Both the position numbers and the translations under genes were made by a program. 64,000 bases of DNA from Mesostigma viride. Lineage: Eukaryota; Streptophyta; Mesostigmatophyceae; Mesostigmatales; Mesostigmataceae. Location of the stretch: assembly GCA_009746045.1 (NCBI GenBank), contig RPFO01000276.1, forward strand, positions 4,029,141 to 4,093,140, given 5' to 3'. Positions 8,186-17,000 of this stretch are shown piece after piece. Each line of letters begins with the position of its first letter. The stretch's first letter is position 1. Under the pieces are notes generated by a model, which had not been told where the DNA came from, made no database searches, and saw nothing but the letters and a program-made list of their open reading frames with translations.

Positions 8186-9141
8186 CTGGGTTTGGTAGCG
8201 GGGACATCTACGTGAACAACGGAACAGCGTCGTCGGTAACAGGTACCGGGGCATCGTACCAGTTCGCAGTGACACCAACCACTCCATATTCCCAGACGAT
8301 CGTGAGGGTGGTCGATGGCTTGACGGTAGGCGAATTCGGGGTCACAAACGCCGAGTCTAACACGGTCGCGTTCACCTACTCCCCGCCGCCTACCGTCACC
8401 CTCGCGACTTCGGCCGGGGCAACACCGTCCGCGAGCCCAGTCGGCGTGACGGCTACCTTCAGCCGGTCAGTCACTGGTTTTGCGCTCGGGGACATCGTCG
8501 TTACCAACGGGACGGCGTCCAACTTGGTGCAGGTAAACGCGGCGTTTTACACGTTCGACGTGTCAGGAACCTCGAACACATTGACGACCGTCAGCGTGGG
8601 TGCCAACGCGGCGACAGACTCCGTGTCGGGCCATGGGAACTCGGCGTCTAACTCGCTTACTTTTACGTATACGCCAGTTTACAACCCCGCAACAGACCCC
8701 AATCTGTTCGCGTGGTACGATCCGTCCGACAGCGCCACGGTGTTCAGCGACACGTCGGGCACAACCCAGCAAAACACGACAGGTGGGAACGTGATGCGCG
8801 TGAACGACAAGGGGCCGAACGGGTACCACGTGACGCAGGCAACTTCCGCCAAGTGCCCGACACTGGATACGGCGGAGCTGAACTCGAAACGGTCCCTCCG
8901 TTTTATTAACTCGCGGTCTGGCTTGTTGGAGTCCGTGAACAATTTCTGGAACGCGGTCGGGGTAAGTGCGAGTGTTTTTCTAGTCGCCAAACAGCTAACG
9001 ACTGCAACGTATCCAGAAATAGGGAGTTTTACGGGTATTAGAGGTTATATGCTTGGATCGTCGAACGGCAATTGTTACTCATGTCTTATCAGTCAGAGAG
9101 CAGATCGTTCTCCTCTTCTCCCGGTTCTATACGAACCGTGA
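8158..9141 (+). CDS. PLV adhesin, Ig-like repeats plus lectin-like domain
   Basis: The frame is open from about 8130; its first ATG is 8158. It carries the rest of Ig-like repeat three, a fourth repeat, and from about 8680 the start of a LamG/concanavalin-A-like jelly-roll domain. The lectin start is recognisable by the FAWYDPSDSATV motif followed by VNDKGPNGYHVTQ. Coding sense leaves this frame near 9105-9110. The lectin end is carried in two further frames up to 9442. Confidence 0.7.
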   Translation: MDVTFDKPVTGFGSGDIYVNNGTASSVTGTGASYQFAVTPTTPYSQTIVRVVDGLTVGEFGVTNAESNTVAFTYSPPPTVTLATSAGATPSASPVGVTATFSRSVTGFALGDIVVTNGTASNLVQVNAAFYTFDVSGTSNTLTTVSVGANAATDSVSGHGNSASNSLTFTYTPVYNPATDPNLFAWYDPSDSATVFSDTSGTTQQNTTGGNVMRVNDKGPNGYHVTQATSAKCPTLDTAELNSKRSLRFINSRSGLLESVNNFWNAVGVSASVFLVAKQLTTATYPEIGSFTGIRGYMLGSSNGNCYSCLISQRADRSPLLPVLYEP

Positions 9142-9442
9142 GCACCAGGGCTCAGTTCTTTGACAACAAGGCACACGTTCTGGCGCTTTCATGCAACAGC
9201 AGTACAAACGCCTTTCTCACCCGCTTCGACGGACGACCCGGCTATGACAGAGTGGGATCGGACCTATACTTGGTTCAGGGAATCTTTCTATTGGAGGAGA
9301 CTCGGCCAACGCGAGTCGTGCTTTTGATGGGTGGATTGGCGAGATCCTTATCTACAACACCGCCAAAACGTCAGCGGAGCTTGAGGTGATACGCGGCTAC
9401 CTCGCAGCCAAGTGGGGGGCACCGTTAACTCCTCCAGCGTAG
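9072..9442 (+). pseudogene. PLV adhesin, end of lectin domain in two frames
   Basis: From about 9105 the lectin continues in one frame (FFDNKAHVLALSCN region), and near 9275-9290 it changes again. The last stretch is DGWIGEILIYNT followed by VIRGYLAAKWG and the stop at 9440-9442. This ending is the usual C-terminus of LamG-like domains in bacterial and phage adhesins, so the gene clearly reaches 9442. With the upstream break, the adhesin gene has three frame changes and no nonsense substitutions. Confidence 0.6.
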
Positions 9443-9480
9443 GCCTCTATAACTAAATATCTATCCATATCATGTAAGCA
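9443..9480 (+). promoter_or_regulatory. AT-rich spacer with two TCTA motifs
   Basis: The gap upstream of the next gene has TCTA at 9446-9449 and 9460-9463 inside TATAACTAAATAT-type sequence. It is the clearest TCTA spacer in the viral block. Function inferred. Confidence 0.35.
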
Positions 9481-9991
9481 ATGGACTATCCAAATTATTA
9501 CCAGATAGTACTTGACAGCGAGGCTTCATCGAGTGACAGTGACGTTGACAATGCGGCATTTCGTTTTAAAATTAAACCAGATCCAAGTGCTCCCATCATT
9601 GACGGGGATTGGAGAGGCGGGCTTCACTTTGCGTCCATTGCAGGAATCGAAAGCACCCCCCTCACTGCTCATTGGCTTGGTATCCCCCAGTTTCTTGGGT
9701 GGCGAGCACAATTTGGACCAGGGGGTTGTGTTGGGATCAGAAATATGCAAAAAAGCAACAGCAACAACGACCACTTTCGACTATTCTTTGATCAATGATC
9801 ACGCATATTTCAATTTGAGGAATCCACATCTCTTTAGGAACGGGGGCATTCTGGAGATAAGGTTGGCCCACATAGATAGGGACGTAGGAGACACGGAATA
9901 TCAAAACGTTGCTGCATACGATTCTTTCGTCTGCGTGTTACAATTTGAGAGGGTGCGAGGTTTTAATAAATGCAAATGTCATGGCAAGTAA
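9481..9991 (+). CDS. PLV hypothetical protein (one frame break)
   Basis: The gene starts MDYPNYYQIVLDSEAS. The first frame runs to 9798, but after about 9690-9705 (CTTGGGTGG) the other frame reads better: ATTTTFDYSLINDHAYFNL, then GGILEIRLAHIDRDV, ending at 9989-9991. Together they would give roughly 170 residues of mixed alpha/beta character. No family recognised. The similarity of its first residues to the small protein at 7279 (MDYF versus MDYP) is probably chance. The stop overlaps the next start by 11 bp. Confidence 0.55.
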
Positions 9992-10184
9992 TTTCTGCGC
10001 ATCATATATGGGTGGTTGCTTCGGAAAATTCACTCTCGTGGACACTCTAGAATCTTCGTTCAGGCGCTTGACAAGTGACCCAGTTGATTACTCGCACGCT
10101 TACGAGTCTTTTTACCTAAATTCACGTCCCAGAACTCGCCACGTGGTAGAGGCCACCTTAGACTTGCATCGCTCCGAAATTTAG
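9981..10184 (+). CDS. PLV small hypothetical protein
   Basis: This gives 67 residues from ATG 9981, beginning MASNFCASYMGGCFGKF and ending in LHRSEI. The ATG lies inside the last codons of the previous gene, an 11-bp overlap of the same length as at 5576-5586, which supports translational coupling or readthrough-type packing. No family is recognised. The frame is open further upstream, but the overlap start is preferred. Confidence 0.45.
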   Translation: MASNFCASYMGGCFGKFTLVDTLESSFRRLTSDPVDYSHAYESFYLNSRPRTRHVVEATLDLHRSEI

Positions 10185-10334
10185 CCAAGTTCGACACTTG
10201 TACAAGTCCAGCCACCTTCGCGTCCTGTCCAGGCCGTGCCAGCAGACGTAACGGACCTTGGCACATTGTGCACAAATAGGCAAAATCACGTGCAAGTCAC
10301 GCATCTCACGTTGCCAAGCTCTCTGCCGGTAGCC

Positions 10335-10907
10335 ATGGCTTCCCGAAACGCAGGGCCTTGCGAGAAGGCGTTGGCAATGCTTGGAAAAATCCTCGATGGT
10401 CTCGAGGACGGCCAGACAAAGATATCTGACCAGCTCGCACACCTGACGCACAAGGTCTCCCTTCTTTCCGGAAACGAAGGTGCTGTTGGAGGCACCGGAC
10501 CTACCTGCGAGGTCTTCAAGATTCACGACGCCGGATATGACGATGTCGACCGCAAGACGCCAAAAATTTGCGTCGAGTGGGTCTACGAGAAGAATGCGGC
10601 AAAGCCGAGGAAGGTCGAGGACCGCTGCGAGTGGATTCGCCTCGACCAAGCCGACGGGTGCGTTAAGATGGTTGACGATTTCCTCAATGGCTTCTCCAAG
10701 TCCAAGCGCCAGCCAGGCATTTCCCCCATTGCGCTCTACAGGGCATGGGAGGAGGTAAAGAAGGGTTTCGAGGACGCAAAGACCGCCACTTCCAATGGCA
10801 GGAAGAGGAGCCGCGAGGGAGCGTCAAGCTCCCACGGCCATGGCGACAAGAAGAACTCCGCCTCGTACGTGAAGAGCCTGACTGGACACTCCAAGGACAA
10901 GGAGTAG
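10335..10907 (+). CDS. PLV hypothetical protein, helical N-terminus and basic tail
   Basis: The 190-residue protein (the frame is open from 10236, but ATG 10335 in GCCATGG is preferred) has an N-terminal helical segment (ALAMLGKILDGLEDGQ) with coiled-coil spacing, a central beta-rich part (KICVEWVYEK), and a Ser/Gly/Lys/His-rich tail with a basic GRKRSREG nuclear-localisation-like motif. No family recognised. It is the last compact intronless gene of the viral block. Its GC content is higher than its neighbours, so a host origin is not excluded. Confidence 0.5.
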   Translation: MASRNAGPCEKALAMLGKILDGLEDGQTKISDQLAHLTHKVSLLSGNEGAVGGTGPTCEVFKIHDAGYDDVDRKTPKICVEWVYEKNAAKPRKVEDRCEWIRLDQADGCVKMVDDFLNGFSKSKRQPGISPIALYRAWEEVKKGFEDAKTATSNGRKRSREGASSSHGHGDKKNSASYVKSLTGHSKDKE

Positions 10908-10910
10908 ATT

Positions 10911-10927
10911 GTCGTCTTGTTGACGAC
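10911..10927. terminator. Possible hairpin after last PLV gene
   Basis: A GTCGTC-TTGTT-GACGAC hairpin begins 4 bp after the stop codon at 10905-10907. It could mark the transcript end, but no run of T follows and 6-bp stems arise by chance. Confidence 0.2.
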
Positions 10928-11250
10928 GGCAACGAGCTTGCCATTTTCGCTCTTGTCGAGCTGATAACGAATGTAAACGTGTTATATTTTTTAATGAATT
11001 CGTTTATGCAGTATAAAACGCGTCAATGTATGCTGAAAACAATTTTCATTTCGTCTCGAATTGCAGTTCTAACTGCGGTTTAAAATAGAGTAAACCTCTC
11101 ATGCATCGACGCAGGTCGTGTGGGATTCTTGCATAGGTCGTCCGAGTTTCCAGAGGTTACACAGAGTAATACCCTAACACTCTGCACACCCCGCCGCGCG
11201 GCCCTCGCCGGGTCCGCCAACTCCCACGCACTGCTCGACCCTCCAGCACC

Positions 11251-12022
11251 TTACTAAATTTACTAAGCTAACTACAGGTTTTGGGTTTTGTCTGCGGGAA
11301 ATTATGCAAGCCTGTGCATGCACTCTCACTCACATCGAATAAAACCTCCATTTCCAACTGAAAATATCAATTTAGTAGTAAATATAGTTTCCCACGAGAA
11401 AACACAGCAAGCCCTCACACACACACCACCACCTGGCAGTCCCGCCACTGCTTGGCAGTCCGCGCCCCTCCGCCGCACCCCCGCTGGCCGGCCCCCATGG
11501 CCTTTCCCGTGGGAGATGGATTTATTGGTCATTTTGCCGTGGGAAACTACGTTTTCATGACCATTTGTCGTGGGAGACTATATTTACTAAGTTTTTTGGG
11601 GTTCTTTTTTTGGGAAATTCAGTGTGTTTTTGGTGGTGCACACCTGAATTAATTTCCTAGGAATAAAACCCAAAACCCATAGTAAACTTAGTAAACATAG
11701 TCTCCCACGGGAAATGACTTAGTCCCATATCCCACATGGCCCTCACCCAGTTGTGGCAGGATGTCACCACTTCGACCTCATGGCAGGTGGCTTGAATTTC
11801 CTAGAAAAAAAACCAAAAACCCATAGTAAACTTAGTAAATTTAGTCACCCTGGGATGCCAGCATAAGAGTCCACCACTGTGGTCACTATAAGGTCACTAT
11901 AGCTACTCCCGTGGGAAACTAAATTTACATGCAACACTCTAGTGTGTTGCATGACCACACCTGGCTTGAATTTCCTAGAAAAAAAAACAAAAACCCATAG
12001 TAAACTTAGTAAATTTAGTCAC
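11251..12022. repeat. Five copies of a 40-60 bp repeat, two inverted
   Basis: A unit built around CCCATAGTAAACTTAGTAAA, preceded by TTTCCTAG and an A-rich stretch and often followed by CTCCCACGGGAAA, occurs at 11652-11714, 11791-11848 and 11963-12022. Inverted versions occur at about 11251-11290 and 11568-11621. The two copies at 11791 and 11963 are nearly identical. It may be a broken satellite or foldback element; no coding. Confidence 0.65.
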
Positions 12023-12102
12023 AGTGGGAGGGTGATAGCCAGGGGGGAGAAATCTCCCTCCTATACATAGGCCATGGGCGTCAAGGAAAGTCTGGAGACT
12101 GG

Positions 12103-12144
12103 TTTAGGGTTTAGGGTTTAGGGTTTAGGGTTTAGGGTTTAGGG
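12103..12144 (+). repeat. Interstitial telomere-type array, six TTTAGGG units
   Basis: There are exactly six tandem TTTAGGG units, the telomere repeat of land plants and many green algae. It sits between the repeat field and the inverted-repeat element, so it is internal, not a chromosome end. Confidence 0.9.
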
Positions 12145-12274
12145 TGAGACCCCATCCTCCCAGGCCGCGGTCACTATAGGGTCACTATAGGGGTGGCAGA
12201 TGCCAGCATAAGGCTGGTGCCCTTCTGCGAGCCGCGATGACGGAATGATGACGGAATGATGATGGAATTGAATT

Positions 12275-13298
12275 AATTAATTAATTAGACTCGTGCTCCC
12301 GTTGGGGAGTCACGGAGCATTAACCCCGATGGATGGATGGATGGGTGCAAACATTCCTACCGGTCTAATCTATCTACATTGGCTACATACTACATCTATC
12401 TAACAACATTCTAACTACAACATCTATCTAGGCAGCCGCACGCTGCCCTAGGGGGAGCTATCTAGCGTGCCTCCCGCGGGATTGACGGAGTACTATGCTA
12501 ATCTCATTAGAAAAATAATTACACAAAACTTTAAACAAATATCGTCTGCCAAATCAAAATATCGTCTGCATCATCCCCCAACCGTTAAGCACTATAGATG
12601 GGGATGTAATCCTCATCCGAGCTGTCCTCTACTGTAATGGCAGACGAAGCGGTAGTGTAGCGGCTGTCCTCAGGACCAATAACCTCCACCTGTGGACTTC
12701 TACCCTGGCTAGCAACGGGCCGCGGGGCCCGTGGGGAGAAAACAGGAGCATACCCCTCGGGAAGGTGCTTATCGCAGATGGCAGCCCATTTCTCCTTGTC
12801 AATCATGCGGGCGCGGAGTACGGATAGTCCCAGAAGCCCTGCATCTTCAAGCAGTTGTGTCACATAGGTCCGGGTCGCGCCGCGCCGGTGCCCGGCGCGC
12901 GCAAGTTTGCCAGGGTTGTTAATTATAAATGACAACGTACTATTCCTGGGCGCATGGCGATCCAACGCCATGGAAGGAACTGTTTTAATTTTATTTTAAA
13001 GTTATTACCTGTATAGGTTACTTTATTTAATTAGGATACTATTTCGATCACGCGGGTCGGACATGCAAGGTCACGGAGAGCAATTGATATCGATCGATCG
13101 CGGTGTCGAACAATCTGTGCCTACAGCAATCTGCATCCATCCCCTAGGGTAGAGTTGATGTTGATAGGTTTAGATAGATGTAGGTAGCTGTTGTAGATCG
13201 ATTCGACCGGTAGGACTGTTTGCACCCATCCATCCATCCATCGGGGTTAATGCTCCGTGACTCCCCAACGGGAGCACGAGTCTAATTCATTAATTAAT
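12275..13298. mobile_element. Element A1 with about 150-bp terminal inverted repeats
   Basis: The left arm (about 12275-12455) and right arm (about 13145-13298) are inverted copies. Each runs from a TTAATTAAT tract through GACTCGTGCTCCCGTTGGGG and GGAGTCACGGAGCATTAACC, then a GATGG tetranucleotide run and CTACATCTATCTA blocks to CCCTAGGGG. The terminal 30 bp folds as GTGCTCC...GGAGCA. It encloses one minus-strand gene (12585-12971). A second copy of the left arm and a degraded relative of the gene lie at 39465-40150. The class is unknown; the structure fits a DNA transposon or foldback element. Confidence 0.7.
12585..12971 (-). CDS. Element A1 protein, unknown family
   Basis: This gives 128 residues. 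The N-terminus is basic (MALDRHAPRN, then HRRGATRTYVTQLLEDAGL), followed by LLGLSVLRARMIDKEKWA and an acidic, Ser-rich C-terminus. On the minus strand at about 39740-39850 a frame-shifted relative reads LVGLSVIWKKMMDKAKWAQV, so this is a conserved element protein, not a chance open frame. No catalytic motif is seen; a DNA-binding accessory role is only a guess. Confidence 0.5.
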   Translation of the reverse strand: MALDRHAPRNSTLSFIINNPGKLARAGHRRGATRTYVTQLLEDAGLLGLSVLRARMIDKEKWAAICDKHLPEGYAPVFSPRAPRPVASQGRSPQVEVIGPEDSRYTTASSAITVEDSSDEDYIPIYSA

Positions 13299-14008
13299 CC
13301 CCGTAAAATGTAGATAAACAAATAAAAAGCATGTGATTGCGTCACGTGCGCTTAAGAACTAGCAATTGATACAGGAACTGAATGAAATGGATGGCTGTAT
13401 ATTCTGATTTGCTGTATATAATGGATATATAATTAATAAGTTTTAATTTTGACCACGATCGCGTGAAATATCTGAAAAGAAGTTTATTCACATCCAGGAA
13501 ACTTGCATGGAAAGTAATTGAACAGCAGCTGCAACTCACAATTTCCCAGCTTACCAGCTAGAGTTATTAAATTGGAGCCGCAGAAAACTTCTGCTCGGCT
13601 CCCCTGGGCATGCTCTCCATAATGCTCGTCAGCTATGGTGTGTGAGAATCCTGCACAATAACCACCTGGCCCAGGCCACCAGCGTTTCTAGTCCTGGAGA
13701 CCGCCAACAAAAAAAAAATCCCAGGCTCCCCTTGTATGAACCTACTTATGGCAGCACTGTACGCTGACCCGAATATTCGCTGGTCTGCTGGACAAACCAG
13801 GTTTGCAACCAGCACTCCATGCCCAGTAACGAAACGGTGCTGCAAATGCCATGCACTGCTGCCTGATCTGGACCATTGACTATCCGCCACCCCCCATGGC
13901 GCGTGATGCCAGCCCTTAAGGTTAAGAGCTTGTTTGCTCCACCACCATCTTGTCAGTCAAAAAGCTGCCTGCATTTTTTGGACAAAGGCCCACGGGCATG
14001 CCGCCCGC
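13299..14008. other. Intergenic, 3' flank of coatomer delta
   Basis: There is no gene. A near-palindrome (CATGTGATT-G-CGTCACGTG) lies at 13332-13350, just outside element A1. The rest is AT-rich to about 13,560 and then mixed; it probably includes the 3' untranslated region of the minus-strand gene ending at 14009. Confidence 0.5.
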
Positions 14009-17000
14009 CTACACCACCTGGTAGCTGTCCACTGTGAGAATGGTGTGGCCGCCCCACTTGACCGGCTCGCCCGAGGAGGCATGCACGACGTCTTGCACCT
14101 GCCAGGCAGGACACGGGGTAGAGAAGGTGGTGTAAGGAGATGAGAAAGGGAATGAAACCTGTGAAATTTCCGTTCAAGGTCTAGGCAGGCAGCATACAAG
14201 CAGGCTGCCCGCAGCAAGCCACGAGTCATAGGCAGGGGGGAAAACGTCAGAGCCAATGCGCTGCCATGGGAGAGTGTCAGGACCAGACACAACGATGCTC
14301 ACACCACACAACCAACTTTTGAAGCAAAGAACAATCCTCTCCTGCCAGCCATGCCAGATGCAGACCACGGAACTGAACAAACTGAATTTCAGGCAGCGGC
14401 AAATGAGGAGTAAAACCAAGAGCACCAAAACATGCGGGTTTCAAGCTGGCTCATGCAGTTGGCCCAACTTCATCACTTTTTTACCTGGAATCATATGGGA
14501 AGGTAGCTACGGACAAACCACCATTTGCCTAAAGGGTGCAGGCTGCCAGGCAGGTTTTCGCACTTTGCCCCAACGTCACAAGGAGACTGATTACCGCACC
14601 ACTTCCACCACAGCACACCGTACACACATCGCCCGACCCGACCCTTGTGGTACAGTGTGCCCCTTGCCCGTGGGACCTTCGGTCCCTGAACACATGTTCA
14701 CGGGTCTCTACCCCACCTTTGCGGAGCAGAACGTCTTGTTGGAAGAGAAGTGGACGTCGATGGGGAAGAAGGCGTCGTTATCGGCCGCGGGGACGACAAA
14801 CTCCATCGCACCGCTGGTGACGCGCGCAATCGAGATGAGAAATGGGGGAAAGAGGGCGAGGGGCACCGGGCAAGAGGTAAGGCGTGGGGGCATGAGGCGA
14901 GAAACAACGTGCAAAAGGGCAAGGGGCGACAGGCGAGGGGCGACGCACAGGGACGAGAGGCAGGGCGGAGAAAGAGCAGCCGATGGGCAAGTAGGTGAGT
15001 CAAGTTTCAATTGCCAACCCCTTTGTGGTGTGTAATAAGTGCATTAACCCAGTGATGCAACGCAGATGGGACTACCCACAGTCATTTAACAACGATCAAT
15101 GGACGTACTCAATTCTGACGATTCCTGTACACTCCCATACCCGAACTCATAGTAGTATGTATAGGCTAAGATAATAGGGCTAGGTTCGGCTTACAATCTT
15201 GAAGTTGGGTATAGGATTGTAGTATTGATTAGTACGTGTGGGGGGTGTCTCCGGCGCACACAACAAATGCCCCCCTGCACGCCTACAAGATCGCCAGAGC
15301 AAGGCACACGTACATGCAGTCGGAGTCTGCTACCACTGACGGCCACCGCACCTGCTCGCATGTCCACGGGTGTGCAAATGTCGGTGTTCCTGTCACCTAA
15401 AGCCGCAGTACACGAACGCTCGCTGCCTGAGCAGACCCCAAGTGCATGTGCTTGGCGTCTGCTAGCACAGATGTCCGATCGACAAACAACTTGGCAACGT
15501 CTAATCCACACATCCGTGCGGTTGGTGTTTGCTATCGCCAAGGTAAAGCCACCACACTTCATATCAGCCAATCACACCAAGGTGCGGTTGGTCTCCCACA
15601 GCAAAAGGTATGATACGAAGCGGATCGTACGATTGAAACACACAACGCTAATATTATTAATGACCAGATAATATTCGCATAAGCAAATCCCAGGTACAAG
15701 AGGTTGGTGCCCTATCCTCTGTGCCCCCTGATGCCACCACACGTTACGTACGTGCGGTTGGTGTCGTCAATGAGGTCGATGGTCCACTCGAGCACAGCGC
15801 GCCGAGCGTCAAACCTGCCGTGTGTGTGTGGGGGGGGGGGGGGCGGGAGTGGGGTGTGCGAGAGTAGCGTAAGACCATGATCACATGGGGGGAGAACCGT
15901 GGGCCGTATTACCCTTGTTTCGTTCGAAAACGTATAGGCCAGAATACAAGTATCAGACAGAAACCCAAGCCAAGCGCCCTTGTGATCTGGTGCCAGAAGG
16001 GATGGGGACCATGCCAACCCGCACCGGCATGTCACCCAGTGCCGGTGGTGGTGGGCATTGCCGCTGGCCCCGAGGACCCATGGTTGGGAAGCACCCTTGG
16101 TGCCATGCGCCACCCGCCCGCCCGCTCACACCACTCCCTCCCCCCACCCACCCACCCACCCACCCCCCACCCACCCCACCCCCCACCCCCACCTCACCCA
16201 CCCCCACCCCCCACCCCCACCCACCCACCCCACCCACCCACCCCACCCACCCACCCCACCCACCCACCCACCCACCCACCCACCCACCCACCCACCCACC
16301 CACCCACCCACCCACCCACCCACCCACCCACCCACCCACCCACCCACCCACCCACCCACCCACCCACCCACCCACCCACCCACCCACCCACCCACCCACA
16401 CCCACACCCACACCCACACCCACTACATACTCCCCCCCCCCCCCCCCACTCACCGGAACTCCCCGTCGATCTGCTTGACCACGGGTGGCGTGTTTCCTGG
16501 CAGCGGGATGGTGATGACCACGTTCTGCAGGTCCAGGCTCGACGTGCTCTCGTACTCAATGTTCACATACGTCTCCGAACCAGACAGCGATGGCCAGCAG
16601 TTGACTGGGGGGAGAAGGGAGGGGGGGGGGGGGGGGAGGAAAGGGCAGATGTCCCACACACGCAGGTGACAGCAAAAATGTAGGCCAACCACAGGGTTAG
16701 ACAAGTAAGGGATCAAGGCAGGGCCAACAGAGGCCAAGAAGAGACCCCTTAGGGCCACAACAGAATCCATCAGCAGATACCCCGAAAAAGACTAAAACCG
16801 CACCCTCGTTGACGTTTGAGGGAAAGAGGTGTGTTGGGAAAGTGCACTTCAACTTCCTGTGGCAATCGCAGGAACTGCCATTCAGGCAGGTTTTCTGGGA
16901 ACAAGACAACGGCCCGCTCTAGCGCGGACAGATGGGTACGGTGGGTGGCAGAAGACACACTGTCCAACAACACGACCAGCGTGCGCACGGCTCTGACCAG

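Larger units (their letters stand above)
10928..12274. other. Virus-host junction and repeat field, no gene seen
   Basis: The right end of the viral block must lie between 10,928 and about 11,240, where base composition changes from mixed AT-rich to a repeat field. I cannot define the viral terminus because its left partner is outside the window. From 11,240 on, the stretch holds a five-copy dispersed repeat, several GTCACTATAGG blocks and a telomere-type array. Open frames here are short and lack any protein character. Confidence 0.5.

Noticed and set aside
7469-9442. Bacterial contamination suggested by the Ig-like/lectin gene
   Set aside because: It sits between viral capsid and other viral genes with the same spacer signals, so gene capture by the virus is simpler.
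1-11100. Packaging ATPase, integrase, polymerase or protease of the virus
   Set aside because: I looked for Walker A/B, tyrosine or DDE integrase and polymerase motifs in all frames of this part and saw none; they may lie outside the window.
15877-16683. Pro/His/Thr or Gly/Val/Trp repeat proteins
   Set aside because: Translation of the (CCCA)n array in a coatomer delta intron.
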